Positions 26,275 to 37,842 are shown, counted from the stretch's first letter. The stretch: DNA of 64,000 nucleotides from Crocodylus rhombifer (GCA_038503035.1 JAVSML010001083.1:4905-68904); one strand, 5' to 3'. Program-made: numbers and translations. The notes: generated by a model from the sequence alone, not told the origin.

Positions 26275-26401
26275 CCAAGGAAACAAGGGCTTGGTAATTC
26301 CTCAGCATCTGATCCTGGTAAAGCACCTTGTCTCCAGCTTCCAGCAGCTCCCACTCCTCCCGTGTGAAGTACACAGCCACATCCTCAAAGACATCTGTGA
26401 G
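26275..26401 (-). CDS. Unit B KRAB-A box exon
   Basis: This 127 bp exon has a 'cttgcag' acceptor and a 'gtaatg' donor, entering in phase 0 and leaving in phase 1. It encodes a complete KRAB-A box from '[17 protein letters not shown]' to '[12 protein letters not shown]', keeping the 'DV', 'EEW' and 'ML' positions that matter for TRIM28 recruitment. The 'DVML' of mammals is 'DQML' here. It needs an upstream phase-0 exon carrying the start codon, which I could not identify. The exon is intact and in frame with the two exons downstream. Confidence 0.9.
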
Positions 26402-26554
26402 CTGCAAGTCACAAGCATTACACCATCAGCATCTCCTGCTTCAGTCTTCATAAACCTGAGTCTTACTCTTCAGCTGACAGCTGCTCCAACTAAGGGTCGG
26501 CCTGGACACATCTCCACGAACAGAGCCGTGCATTTGTCTGCTGTAGCTCACGTC

Positions 26555-26663
26555 ATTGAACTGATCTTATTTCGGTAATTCTAGGCAACCCCCCACCCCC
26601 AGAAATGTGTATATTCTCAATAAAGGTTTAGTGATGAGTCTTGAAATTGAAAGGGCCATGCCA
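26555..26663 (-). repeat. 109 bp perfect direct repeat, copy 2
   Basis: This is identical to 23,273-23,381. It interrupts sequence matching 41,590-41,640 of unit C (inverted) and replaces about 15 bases there, so it looks like a late insertion into this place. Confidence 0.9.
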
Positions 26664-26689
26664 GCACAGCTATTACCTCTACCAGTACA

Positions 26690-27270
26690 TGCTGTGCCAG
26701 TAAGGTAGGTACTCCCATCGGAACAATGCCAGTAGACACTGTGGTCCAGGGGCCCCAAGTCTCCTCTGGGGAATCTGTTTTCATGGCAGTGTCTCACAGA
26801 GAATACCCTGCCTGTCAGGAGTCTTCTCGTTTCCCTGCAAGGCTCTGGGGTGGGGAGTTCTACGGGTCCCAAATCCCAGATTTACTGCCCCATAAAACTC
26901 AGGGAACCTCCCTGCCACTGCCCTACATGATCTGGGGCTGCTACATCCATCCCTGGTGTGTCTGGCCATGGAATGGAAATGGAGGGCAGAGGAAGAAACA
27001 GCCAGGAAGGGGGAATGAGGATTTGTAATCGGCTGGGCTGGAACAGATGGGACTCGGTGCAAACTCAGCCTTGGAGCAGGAAAATGAGGGGCTGTGGCTT
27101 TCCAACTCCATGCAGAGATGAAGAACATAAAAGTGCTGATTGTCCTTGGGCACAAGTCACACCTGTGGGTTTGGAGCGGGGTCCTCCAGATATAAACAAC
27201 TCTAGGAAATTTCTCTTTGATCCCAGTCAGACACTGATGCAAGGAGGCTGGGGTTCATTTCCCGTTCTCA
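26690..27270. repeat. Old repeat block shared with unit C
   Basis: The first part (26,690-26,830) matches 41,440-41,580 of unit C and 57,420-57,560 of unit D, where it belongs to a CR1 5' region. The rest matches 40,880-41,340 of unit C, inverted. Open frames of 80-150 codons on both copies share 'YMIWG' and 'SQT..QG' phrases but contain stops in one copy or the other. I do not recognise a protein. Confidence 0.45.
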
Positions 27271-27696
27271 TAGCTTGAACCTGGATTTCCCTCCAGGACT
27301 AAGGAACACTGCTCACTCCTAGCAAACTGCCAGCTCATCATCTGGCCCTGGCACTAGCTGGGCTGGAGGCACCCTGCTGGACTTAGGTACAGAGCCCCTC
27401 CATGCTTCTCAGGGGGAATCTGGTGGGCTCAGCTGAGGAGACCCTCACCCCATGCTCCCTGGTGCTGGCTGGGTGCCACAAAGTGCCCAGAGGGACTCTC
27501 TTTTGGACCCCTCAGTCTTAAAATGCTCTCTTAGGGGATACTGAGGCAGTGCTTCTAGAGGCAGGGAGTGCTGGACCCACCAGTGCTGAGGGCAGCTCTT
27601 CTAATCCCAGTCTCCCAGGCTATCTGTACTTGGCAGTGAGCTCCTGCTTTCCCTGAAGCCCTCCCTGCTGGCTCCATTTGGATGCAGCCTTTCTTT

Positions 27697-28001
27697 CTAG
27701 TGAAGCTTCTTTTTGTGGCTCTTCAGGTCTCTCTGCTCCTCTGGCTCTTCCCCATGCCCCCAAATCTTGCCAGGCTTTGTACTGGCTCCACACTCACACA
27801 CCACTGCACCCTGTACCTTGCTCACAGCCATGTTCTCTCCCTCCTGTGGGCACCTGCCCTGCTTCTCACGCACTTGGCCTGGCTCAGGTGTCAAGAGTCC
27901 CCTCTCCCCTGATCTCCCTGGGGACGGCTTCAGCAGCAACAGGTGTACAGGTCCTTCTTCAGGAGGCTGCTCCTCAGCTGTGCTCAGGCTCCCTGCACCT
28001 G
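27697..28001 (-). pseudogene. Unit B SCAN-module terminal linker exon without fingers
   Basis: The 'ccttcccag' acceptor opens a phase-1 exon reading 'AGAGSLSTAEEQPPEEGP', then 'KQGRCPQEGENM', and stops at 27,699-27,697 where unit C reads CAG. The exon ends without fingers, so it cannot splice onward to KRAB-A in frame. I read it as the tail of a truncated SCAN-type gene. No SCAN exons were recognised further upstream in unit B. Confidence 0.6.
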
Positions 28002-28614
28002 CTGGGAAGGGAAGAACATCTACAGGTCATAGGCCTCGCTGGAACATCCATCAATACATACATACTGCTCCCATAAAGGCTATTTTTTGCTAAATCATTG
28101 ACCAAAGTAGGTCTGTTCAGCAAACCTGGCTGATGCCTGAACTCCTCCTATAAGCAACTCTTGACATGTGGGCCAGAGGATGGGAGGGGGTGATGGCTGT
28201 ACAAGGTGGAGAACAGTCCAGTACTAGGATGATAAGGCTGGAACAGGAACCCCCAGATCAGGATGTGGAGCAAGCCCATGTCTCAAGATAGTCAAGATAT
28301 TGGTGGAATGTAACACATAAGGTGCTTTGACTATAGGATGAAAGGAGAATTAGAAATGAAGAAAACTATGTATTGGCTTAGGGGAACTTGTGTGGTGCTG
28401 TGCCAATGTCTTGTCATGGGCATATGTGTGTTACCACCTTGTTTGTCAGACCAGGAGTATGTTAAGGCCAAACCTGGTCAAACCTTTGCCATCAAACCAA
28501 GCCTGTGTTCATTCTTTGAAACAAGACTGATGTTGGGTCCCAGCCATGACTTTTTGCTGGCACCACAGTCCCCGAGACTTTGGGGCCTGCCACACACTCC
28601 AAGCTGGATAGAAA

Positions 28615-29230
28615 CCAGTTAAAAAGTTGTTCCAGATCTTCGAAGACTAATGATGTAGCTGGTTGGCTCTTTTTGAAGCTGGATGGTTATTTTTCTGACA
28701 TGTTGATTACTTTGCACATATGGCTGGTCTAAATTTATTACATTACTGACCAGTGAATTAGAATCATAGAAAATTAGGGAAAGACCTCAGGAGGTCATAT
28801 CTAGTCCACCTCCAAAGTAGGACCATCCCCAACTAGATCACCCCAGCCAGGGCTTTGTCTTATAAACCTCCAAGGACGGAGATACCCCCACTTCTATCGG
28901 TAACTTGTTCCAGTGCTTCACCACCCTCCTAGCGAGAAGGTTTTTCCTAAAATTCAGCCTAAGCCTCCCTTGCTGCAACTTGAGACCATTGCTCCTTGTT
29001 CTGTCATCTGTCACCACTGAGAACACAGTCTCGCTCGCTCCTCTTTGGAACCAACCTTCAGAGAGTTAAAGGCTGCTATCAAATCCCCTCTCAGTCTTCT
29101 CTTCTCTAGACTAAAGAAACCCAGTTCCCTCAACCTCTCCTCATAAATTGTGTGATAGTTACTTTGCAAGTGTGGCCAGTCTAAATTTATTGGGCAAGTA
29201 ACCAGTAAACTGGATGATATATGATATGTG
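28615..29230 (+). repeat. DNA-element fragment with nested CR1
   Basis: The phrase 'ggctggtctaaatttatt' occurs at about 28,724, and a close variant ('ggccagtctaaatttatt') lies at about 29,172. The first copy is preceded by an 'aaagttgtt' segment. Related copies lie at 53,935-54,190 and, inverted, at 55,840-56,040. A CR1 3' fragment (28,761-29,148, minus sense, frame containing 'RLRLNFRKNLLARRVVKHWN') sits between the two copies. Confidence 0.6.
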
Positions 29231-29599
29231 CAGCAGCAGCCTGAGGTTCTAACAACACATCAATAACACTGGGCAAGGACACGTTAGCTCTAGTGACACC
29301 GGCAATGGCAAAGCCCTGCTACTCCTCCATGCTGGCATTTGCCTAAGTCAGCCCCCAGGCCTCAGCGTATGGGAAGATGGGAAGAGAAAGAGATGGAAAT
29401 GTCTAAGTCCCGCAGGTCTTCTAAGGTCCCTGCTACATGTTACATATATTATGGAATTGGCTGGTGAATTGTGCTTGTCCCCAGATGGGTTTCCCTTGAG
29501 CAGTAAGGCAGCTGCTCCCTCCAAGGAAACTGCACTGCCTGGCTCAGGGGCAGATGCCACTGGTCTTACATGCACAGAGTCCACGACACTGGCTCTGAG

Positions 29600-29970
29600 C
29601 TTGTGCGTGAACAAATTTCATGTATATATGTGTGTATAATATTCTATATGTGTGTGCATATATGTATGTGTGCATGTACATATACACATACACGTGTGTT
29701 GTGTACACACGCACACTTATACACATACACGTGTGTTGTGTACACACGCACACTTATACACATACATACACACTTTATAACAGAGCAAAAAAATACATAC
29801 ACATACACTTTACAACATAGTAAATTAATTTGTATATGTAGTATATATTTATACATACACACACTCTACAACATAGCACATTTTATATATATATATAAAT
29901 ACATATAAATACATATACACAAATACACTTTATAACAGCAATTATATACATATACACAGTTTCTAGCCTA
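29600..29970. repeat. (TG/CA)n and (TA)n microsatellite tract
   Basis: Long runs of alternating purine and pyrimidine occur here: 'tgtgtg', 'cacaca', 'tatata'. They include two copies of a 46 bp 'cacgtgtgttgtgtacacacgcacac' type segment near 29,690-29,760. Open frames here have only dipeptide-like composition and are not genes. Confidence 0.85.
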
Positions 29971-29980
29971 GCAAATTAAT

Positions 29981-30339
29981 CATTGACAATGCATAGGGGG
30001 TGCCCCCCCTGAAACTGGCAGTGCACCCTGACAAGCACCACTAACGCTGCCAGCGGCATCTGTGGGCGATCTTCGGTTGCCACCCCGCTCCCTCAGCACC
30101 AACACCACCGGAGGCATCACCAGGCGGTCCCTGATCACCACTGGCCGCTGCTGTCGGTAGCATCTGCAGGTGGTTGCGGACTGCTGATTGGCACATATCA
30201 CCCTCCCACCCTCTGCTGCAGGCACTGCTGTGGCCGCCTGTGGGAGCTCCCTGCTCGCCGCCACCATGCCCCCCCGGTGTTGCCGCCTGCGGGCGATTGC
30301 CATGCCACCCCAGCCTCCGGGGGGCATGCATCATTCATG
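29981..30339 (+). mobile_element. hAT-like non-autonomous element with 8-bp target duplication
   Basis: A GC-rich 359 bp element is bounded by perfect 'aaattaat' duplications at 29,973-29,980 and 30,340-30,347. The ends are 'cattgacaatgcataggggg' and '...gcatgcatcattcatg', which are imperfect inverted partners. Its left half matches the reverse complement of 63,310-63,529 and part of 62,515-62,590. An 8-bp duplication is the hAT signature. It has no transposase frame. Confidence 0.75.
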
Positions 30340-31026
30340 AAATTAATTATATACATTGCCAATGTATTTAATATGCTACACCCTTCATGCAAAATACAGG
30401 AGAGCCACCTATGTCTGTACCAACATTTCTAAGGCAGCCCACCTTATCCACTAATCCTTGTGATGTCATAAAAGGAAGCTTCAGGATTGCAAATGTCAAT
30501 AAGTCACCAAGCAAAACCTGGGGGAACTGCCCTCTTCCATCTCTCCTTCACACAGCCATGCATGTTGATGATTTTAATAGCCACCACACAGACTCAGGTT
30601 ACTCACTCAAATGAAGAGAGTGACCTGTTACAAAACTGAGCATCCAGCAATGACCTTGCCCTGATCCATGACTCTAAAGTGTGGCACCTTCCACTCAGCA
30701 AGACAGGACCAAAATTATTCATTCCCTTGACACAAGTCGGTTTACATCAGCCAACAGACACCCACAACCAGCATCTTGCATTGCTCTAAATGACCTTCCA
30801 CACAGCCACCATCATCCATTAAATGGATAAAAAACCCAGACAGATCATCAGGAAAGTCAACTGGTCCCTATTCATGGCGATCCATTGTTACCATCCTATG
30901 GCAAAACATCCCAGCTGATGAAGTTTGTAAGCATTTCTGTGATCCCCTCTATAAGTACAATCCTCTCCTACCAGAGGATTTCACCCTCTGTGAACTTCTT
31001 GCTTAAATGGGAAGTGTGCTGCTGTA

Positions 31027-31085
31027 CTAGGTTTCATAGTTTCCAGGGTCGGAAGGGACCTGAGCAGATCATCGAGTCCGAATAG
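31027..31085 (-). repeat. CR1 3' scrap
   Basis: About 55 bp of CR1 3' end ('gtttcatagtttccagggtcggaagggacc'-like, minus sense). Only this piece remains. The surrounding 30,350-31,540 has no recognisable gene. Confidence 0.6.
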
Positions 31086-31544
31086 GTAAGTATGAAAAAT
31101 ATGGCAATCCAGATACCACAGATCACCTGCTTGAATCACTCAGTGCTGCTCATCAGAACTGCTGGGAGGACTCAACTTCATGACTGAATTTATGTCACTC
31201 CAGTCGGAGGAGCTGGGGCCTCATTCACCACCTGGGAGCATCTTAATGTCCCCCAACCCAAATTTGACCATCTGTGTTAGCCAATGGCATTGCCAGCCAC
31301 TTTCTGAAAGTGATGAGAACCCCAAAACAACAAGGATTTTGAGTGAAAAAATACATGGAAAATTGTGTTATTTCCATCAAAATGTTCAGAACCAAGATCC
31401 TCCCCAAACCTTTTTACCAACACGACTCAACTCAACTCTGTGCTGTGCAATATAAAATCTGGCACTGAAACTAGCTATGACAACATGCATCCAGACTTTC
31501 TGAAACATCTCAGTCCTTGAGCTCATAATTGGCATTGACTCTTA

Positions 31545-33052
31545 TAGATTCATAGACACTAGGGCTGGAAGGGACCACAGAAGATCATCGAGTCCAGCCC
31601 CCTGCCTCAGGGGCAGGAAGTCAGCTGGGGTCATAGGATCCTAGCAAGATAGACATCCAAACGTCTCTTGAAGGTGTTCAAAGTAGGTGCTTGAACCACC
31701 TCTGGCGACAGTCTATTCCAGACCTTGGGGGCTCGGACAGTAAAGAAGTTCTTCTTACGTCCAGCCTGAATCGGTCACAGCAGAGTTTGTGACTATTCAA
31801 CCTTGCGACCGTTTCAGGCTGGACATCTTGGGCAAATTCAAGAGGAGGTTGGATGATCACCTGTCTGGGGCCTATGGCAGGGGGTCAGGCCAGATGATCT
31901 GTTCAGGTCCCTCCTGACCCTAGCTACTATGAAACTAGAAAACCTTATCATCCCTTGGGGTACTCTGGTGAACAAATGTTCCTCCAGATCCTGGTGAGCA
32001 CCCCTGATAAACTTATAGGCAGTCACCAAACCACCCGAGCATGCGCTTTTCCAGGCTCTCGTCATAAGGTCTGTTTTCCAAACCTTTGATCATGTGTGTG
32101 GCTCTTCTCTGGACTCTCTCAAGTTTCTCCACATCCTTTTTGAATTGTGGAGCCCAAAACTGGATGCAGTACTCCAGCTGTGGCCTCACCAAGGCCAAGT
32201 ACAAGGGGAGAATGATGTCCTGGGATTTGCTTGAGATACATCTATGGATGCAAGCCAGCGTTTTGCTCACTTTACTAGCTGCAGCATCACACTGAAGGCT
32301 TATGTTCATCTTGTGGTCAATCATGACCCCCAAGTCCCTTTCTTCCATAGTGCTAGCCAGTGTAGCACTGCCGAACCTATAAACATGCTGCAGGTTTTTC
32401 CTCCCAAGGTGGAGAACCTTGCATTTTTTGGTGTTGAGAACCTGATGGTGTTTATCCGCCCATTTTGTGAGCCTGTCAAAGTCAGCCTGAATCACCCTCC
32501 TGTCCTCAGGTGTGGACACTATACACCAGAGTTTGGTGTATCTGGCAAACTTGGCCAGTCCACTTCTGACACCAGTGTCTACATAATTAATGAAGATATT
32601 AAATAGTATAGGCCCAAGGACAGAGCCTTGAGGGACCCCACTGGTCACAGGGCACCACAATGATTGACTTCCTTCAACCACCACCCTCTTGGCCCTACCG
32701 CGGAGCCAATTCCCCAGCGAGTGGATTGTGGTGAGGCCAAGGCCGCTGTTAGCCAATTTTGACAAGAGGTGATCATGGGATACCAGATCGAAGGTTTTTT
32801 TAAAGTCAAGATATATGACATCAATCACTTCTCCTTTGTCCAGGTGATAGATCACCTGGTCATAAAAGGAAATGAGATTGGTCAAGCAAGACCCACCCGC
32901 AACAAACCCGTGCTGGCTACCCCTCAGGATGTTGCCAACAGCCAGTTTGTTAAGAATGGCCTCTTTAATAATCTTTTCCAAGACCTTCCCCAGGATAGAG
33001 GTCAGGCTGATGGGTCTGTAGTTTGCCAGATCCACTTTCCTCCCCGGCATGC
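31545..33052 (-). repeat. CR1 LINE with reverse-transcriptase region, catalytically dead
   Basis: The minus frame of 345 codons (33,050-32,013) is a CR1 reverse transcriptase. It contains 'NYRPISLTSILGKVLEK', 'GEVIDVIYLDFKKTFD', 'GVPQGSVLGPILFNIF' and 'VLHLGRKN'. The catalytic 'FADD' is 'FARY', so both active-site aspartates are gone. The 3' part continues to about 31,545 but contains a reversed CR1 3' segment at about 31,810-31,930 in plus sense. It is a LINE fossil, not a host gene. Confidence 0.9.
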
Positions 33053-33389
33053 AGAGTGGGGAAGCAGGGACAGCATGCAGGTGGGCAGGGATGAAGTGCC
33101 GCCACCTCCTAGGAGCAGGGCCAGGGCAGGGTGGGGAAGCTCACCAGGCTAGGTGAAGGCAGCGGTGCCCTTCTGTGGGGTGGGGAAGCTGATCGGGCGA
33201 GTGGGTGGCAGCAACGGTTGCTGCATGCAAGTTTCCCCTGCCCTGCAGAGGGGCATGGCTGCCCTCACCCCACCCCAACCCTGCTCCTGGGAGGCAGCGG
33301 TGCTCTGTTCCTACCTACCTGCTTGCGCATACTTTCTAGAACTGTCCAAGTACCCTGAGGGATATGTGTACCCCCAGTTGACAACCCCT

Positions 33390-33640
33390 GACATAGCACA
33401 TATATATATTATACACATACACATGCACACACACTTTATAACTAGCAAATCATTGTATACACACACACACTTTATAATGTAGCAAATTCATTACATGCAT
33501 ACATATATATACACTTGTACTTTATAACAGCAAACTATTTATATACATACACAAACACACTTTGTAATATAGCAAATTATATATACATACATACACATAT
33601 ACGTGTGCACACAAACACACATATAAACACAACAAACTGA
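33390..33640. repeat. (CA)n/(TA)n microsatellite tract
   Basis: Repeats of 'tacacacacac', 'tatatata' and recurring 'actttataa..agcaaat' units occur, similar to the tract at 29,780-29,970. No coding potential. Confidence 0.8.
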
Positions 33641-34139
33641 GGAAATTATAATCCAAAAAATGTTGTTTGATTCATCTTGTAATCATTAGACTCTTACATC
33701 TCTCTCTCACTACAATTCACAAAACAAAATCTAGCCTTCTTCAGCATCTTGAAAGCGCATGCGAAATCCTATGAAATATGAACTTTCATTTCTACCCAGG
33801 AGAACTTTTACAATCTTTTCTCTGATGCCTGAGTTTGTGCCTGAAAGCTTGCAATTAAAAACTTTTTTCTGCAAAAATCTTGTTGGTCTAATAAAAGATA
33901 TCACCTCTGTCCATGAGCCCCAGTTGCTTTCTCCTCTAGACCAATAAGGCTACAACCTGGATACCTGCAACATTTCCCTGGCATTCATGTCATTGAGCAG
34001 AGAAACATAGTTAGGTGTGCTAGTCCAAAATCAGGTAGAAGGCAGGGTAGACCTGCACCTTTGAGACCTGGATACGTATATATCTCTATCTGCATAAGAG
34101 ACTGAGCACGAGAAAGAGGGGCACGGCCTCTGAATCAGA

Positions 34140-34275
34140 GCTTCCCAGACATGAAATGCTGGAGGCCATAAGTGGGACAGGAACAGCGGAGGAAACCCTG
34201 GTCGGACCCAGGTCGCTCTCCCTCCCAGCCCCTGCTCTCTGCCACGGTGACACGGGCCTGTTGATGTGCCAGTCT
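34140..34275 (+). repeat. Interspersed segment shared with 62,070-62,200
   Basis: 'aaatgctggaggc', 'aaaccctggtc', 'ccctgctctctgccac' and 'gtgacacgggcct' occur here in the same order as on the reverse strand of 62,070-62,200. This is an old repeat of unknown class. No gene is visible in 33,650-34,900 apart from this and short CA tracts near 34,545-34,700. Confidence 0.5.
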
Positions 34276-35019
34276 GTGACATGGGCAAAGCCCACCCAGC
34301 AGAGCTATAAGCCTCTCTTAGTGATGGGGGTCACTAAGGGCACATTACTGAGCGCTTGGGACCACAAAAAATCCAAACAGGAGTGAGGGTCACATGCTGA
34401 AAATGAGTGCACTGAAGGGGGCACCAAGCAGAGCACATTGGGCAGTGCCCACCTGCCCTCAAGGAGCCAGTGGACACGCCTTGGGACACAGGCCTGGTTG
34501 GCACGTAGTGGGGTCATGGACCTTAGGCCCACAAAGCAACAGTTAGCAGTATGCGTATATACATGCATATGTACACGTATACATGCATGCACAACACATA
34601 TACACTTACACTTTATAAAGGAGTGAAATCACCCTGCGAGATATTTGCATGTACATGCATGGATGCATACGCACGCACGCACGCACTCACACCCCCCTCC
34701 ACACAAGTCAAGTGATTCCTGAGACCACCCCAACCACAGAGGCACCTTAGCTGCTGTTGCATCATTGGTGATTTGGGGGGCAAATTGCCCCGCTGGTGCC
34801 ATCTCCTCTCCCGGTAGAGGCAGCCCTTGGCTCACAGGGAGCTCACTCGCTCTTTGACAGCTCTTGTTTTCAGCCAGCTCGGACGAGGGCACTGGTTGGT
34901 GTGTACATGGGGGGGGTGTAGGTATACATGGGGGGAGGGGGCTGACGCCACTTCAGACCCTTTCGCAAGATCTGAGGGATGAGCTTCACCCACAAAAGCC
35001 TGTGAGGTATTTGCACACA

Positions 35020-35570
35020 GACACGCGCACGCACAGGCCCACCAAGAAGCACGCCCAGGCACACGCGCGCGCACACGCCGAGGCGGTGACGCTGCGGGGC
35101 AGGGCGAGACCCCCGCCCGGCCGGCACTCACCTCCGGGCGCCCGCGGCCCCGCCCCACAATGCACCGCGCTGCCCCTGAGGGAGCGGCCGAGCGCGGGGG
35201 CCGGGGCCCGGGCCGGGGCCGGGGCCGGATGGCGAGGGTGGCGGCGGCCGCGGCCATGCGACGAGTGCCCGCGCTCAGCTGAGCGCCGCGCTGGGTTGAA
35301 CCGGTGCGCTCTGTTTTTAAGTCATTGACAGTCATTCAGTCACGCGGGGCGGGCCCGGCCCTGCCCGCGGGAGGAGGGGCCGCGCCGGCGCCGTGTGGTG
35401 GTGCGGGGCGGCCCGGCCCGGCCCGGCCCGGCCCGGCCCGACTCGGTTCGGTCCCGCCTGGCTGCAGCGCTGAAGGAGGGAGGAGGAGGCCGCGGCTGCG
35501 GCTGCACGAGGCAGGTGGAGGCCGGTCCCGGGTCGCCTGCGGCTGCGGGACACGGGGCGGGTGTGTGTGT
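35020..35570. promoter_or_regulatory. CpG island between units B and C, probable bidirectional promoter
   Basis: This is the densest CG stretch of the window, with 'ggggccgggg' runs near 35,195-35,230 and a (CCCGG)n run at about 35,408-35,441. On the minus strand 'cgcccggag' is followed by a consensus 'gtgagt' donor (exon end 35,132), a good untranslated first exon for unit B. On the plus side 'cgaggcag/gtggag' near 35,513 could serve unit C. Unit B lies leftward on minus and unit C rightward on plus, so a shared promoter is likely but inferred. Confidence 0.55.
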
Positions 35571-36620
35571 GTGTGTGTTGTGGGAAGCCCTTAGGTAACC
35601 AGTGTGCGGGGGGGGGGCGGGGGGGTATAAGAGAGAAGAGTCTGTGCGTGTGCATAAAATGTACCCTTCATACATTTAAGTGTGTGTGTGTAGAGAGGGC
35701 GGGGGATTGCCCTTAGGTAGTGTGCCTAGTGTGTGTGGGTGCACGCGCACGCTCTGGGGGGGTTACCCTTGGGCAGTGTGTAGTGTGTGTACGGGGGTGG
35801 GGGGATTGCCCTTGGGCCGTGTGTGTGGTACCCATATCTATGTGCACATGTGTTTGGAGTGTGCGCGCATGTGACCTTTAGCCCAGACGTGTGTATGTGT
35901 GTTTGGGGAGGAGAGGGGGTGACCTGCTGTTTTCAGCCTGCCGTCTGTGGACCCCCGAGGATTGCCACATTATGTCTAAGGGGACTGCAAAAGGTGACTG
36001 ATCAATTAGACGTATGTGGACACCCACACTTTCAATTCAAAAGGGTCCACACCTCCGTTCAACGGTTTTTAGGGGTCTACAAAGGAAAGAAGGTTAAGAA
36101 CTACTTCCTTAGATAACTTGTATCTGTGTCAGAGAGAAGGGAGCGTGTGCGCGTGTGTGTTTGGAGTGTGTGCATGCATGTGTGGCATTTTCCTTGGATA
36201 TATGTGTGTGTGTTTTGGGGGGACTACCCTTAAGTAATCTCTGTGTATATGAGAGAGAGAGACAGAAAGTGTGTGTGTGTGAGTGTGAAATTTACCCCAG
36301 ATATATATGGGGGGTGTACATGTGTTTTTGGGGGCAATTACCCACAGGCAACTTGTGTGTCAAGAGGGAGTGAAGTTTGTGTGTGTACATGTCTGTGTGT
36401 GAAATTCACCCCAGATGTGTGTGCATGTTTTGGTGGGGGGGTTACACTTCGGTAACCTATAGACATAGGTTATAGATGAAGATAGGGGGAGACTGAAAGA
36501 GAGATTGTGTGTGTATGAGACAGAGAGTCAGGGAGTGAGAGAGAGAAATGTGTAGAGAGAGGGAGAGTGATAGAGGGAGAGAGAGATTTTGAGAGGGGGA
36601 GAGATTAAGCTATAGACAGT
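35550..36620. repeat. (GT)n and (GA)n rich low-complexity region
   Basis: Runs of 'gtgtgtgtg' (35,560-36,450) give way to 'gagagagag' (36,480-36,610). Segments with 'cccttaggtagtgtg' and 'tttaccccagatatata' recur, suggesting an expanded minisatellite-like unit. The G-rich open frames are compositional. A CR1 3' scrap in minus sense follows at about 36,681-36,805. Confidence 0.7.
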
Positions 36621-36891
36621 AGACATTCTGGTAACTTACACTTCTAAAACCTCTTTTCCCCGCAAGGGACCAGAGCGAGGCATCACAGAAAATTAGGGCT
36701 GGAAGGGATCATCCCTACCTAGATCATCCCACCTAGGGCTTTCTCAAGCTGGGCCTTAAAAACCTCCAAGGTTGGAGATTGTACAACCTCTCTGGGTAAC
36801 CTGAGCTGGCTGAGGGGCTGTGGATCCACAGCGGTGTTTGGATCCTGGCTCCTCCATCACACGATAAAACCCCGTTGTCTCCTTCCTACAG

Positions 36892-37217
36892 GCAGCCAGG
36901 AGCCTGGACACTGCCAACAGGCCGCGCATGTGAGGGGCAGGAGAGTGAGCTCAGGCCCAGGCTTGGGTGAGGTAGAGAAGATGGCTGCTGAGCTGGGGAT
37001 GGTGTTGGACTTAGTTCTCCCCTTCCCAGTGCTGCTGCAGCCTCTGGTGAAGACGGAGGTACAGGACTCAGCAGAACTTGAGCTCAGGGCACGAACTGAA
37101 AGGGCAAGGAAAGCCCCTCGTACTGTCCCAGCCAGGACAGGCAGAGCATCCCCGAGATGGGTAGCACCACATTGGAACAAGCAGGAGCTGCTGGAGGAGC
37201 CCATCCAGCACTGGCAG
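36892..37217 (+). pseudogene. Unit C SCAN-module N-terminal exon
   Basis: A 'ccttcctacag' acceptor and a 'gtgagt' donor bound the exon. The start is the ATG at 36,981, giving 79 codons ('MAAELGMVLDLVLPFPVLLQ' onward) that end in phase 0 at 'IQHWQ'. The acidic lead-in and the glutamine-rich end resemble the segment just before a SCAN box in reptile SCAN-ZNF proteins. This exon is intact, and it is the only copy of the three that keeps the ATG, but the SCAN remnant after it carries a stop. Confidence 0.65.
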
Positions 37218-37324
37218 GTGAGTGTCTCTGTGATTTGGCTGTGTTGTCAAATGTAGCCCTGGGGTCAGCCTTTTTGTCTGGGCCATCTGCTCCGAGGTGG
37301 CCAGGGGTCAGAGGAGGTTTGCAG

Positions 37325-37501
37325 CCACCTGTGGGGGCTCTGCCAGTGCTGCCTGGCAGGAAGGAACAGATGCTGTAGCTGCTAGTGCTGGGGCAGTTCC
37401 TGGCTATCCTGCTCCAGGCAGTGCCAAGCTGGGAATGGGGGCATGACATGATGACTTGCACCATGGTGGTGGCTCTGGCCAAGGGGTTTTGGCTGGGCTA
37501 A
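37325..37501 (+). pseudogene. Unit C decayed SCAN-box second half
   Basis: In one frame the DNA reads 'EQML', a TAG at 37,376-37,378, then 'LLVLGQFLAILLQ' and 'VALAKGFWLG' before TAA at 37,499. These match the C-terminal helices of a SCAN box ('EQILELLVLEQFL' type). The first half of the domain is missing, so no dimerisation domain can form. Confidence 0.7.
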
Positions 37502-37634
37502 CAGAGGACGAGACGCTTCAGATGAGTGTTTCACTCTGGTCATTGATACTGCCTCCTCGTCCTAGTGTGTCTAGGGCTGTTTCTTCCCACCCCATCTCTC
37601 TTGGCTCTCAGTTATGTGATTGTCTCGTCCCCAG

Positions 37635-37842
37635 GTCACAGTGCACAAGCAGCTTGAGGAGGTGGCCATGGACATGGAGGGACCTTGGGCATTGAAGGAA
37701 CCTCTCTGCTCCTTGCCGGAGCGGCTTCAGCCCCATCGTGGGCACATGCCCCTGGAGGAGGCAGGACAGTATGAAACCCGGGGGCCTAAGAAGGAGCTGC
37801 TTTGTGTCCCTAAAGAGTATTTCCCACCCCACAAGAAGCCAG
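37635..37842 (+). pseudogene. Unit C SCAN-module middle exon (VTV exon)
   Basis: This 208 bp exon runs from a 'gtccccag' acceptor to a 'gtaatg' donor, phase 0 to phase 1, and is open. It encodes 'VTVHKQLEEVAMDMEG', 'HMPLEEAGQYE' and 'LLCVPKE'. Its position and phase equal those of the copies in A and D. Confidence 0.65.

Noticed and set aside
29544..29908. Open frames of 66-112 codons near 29.6 kb
   Set aside because: They are translations of CA/TA microsatellite, with dipeptide-like composition.
29980..30334. Open frames of about 100 codons near 30.2 kb
   Set aside because: They lie inside the GC-rich hAT-like element with target duplications.
32013..33050. 345-codon open frame as a possible host gene
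   Set aside because: It carries CR1 reverse-transcriptase motifs with a mutated active site, so it is a LINE fossil.
34832..35335. 167-codon minus open frame in the CpG island
   Set aside because: It is proline/arginine-rich composition expected from CG-rich DNA and crosses a consensus splice donor at 35,132.
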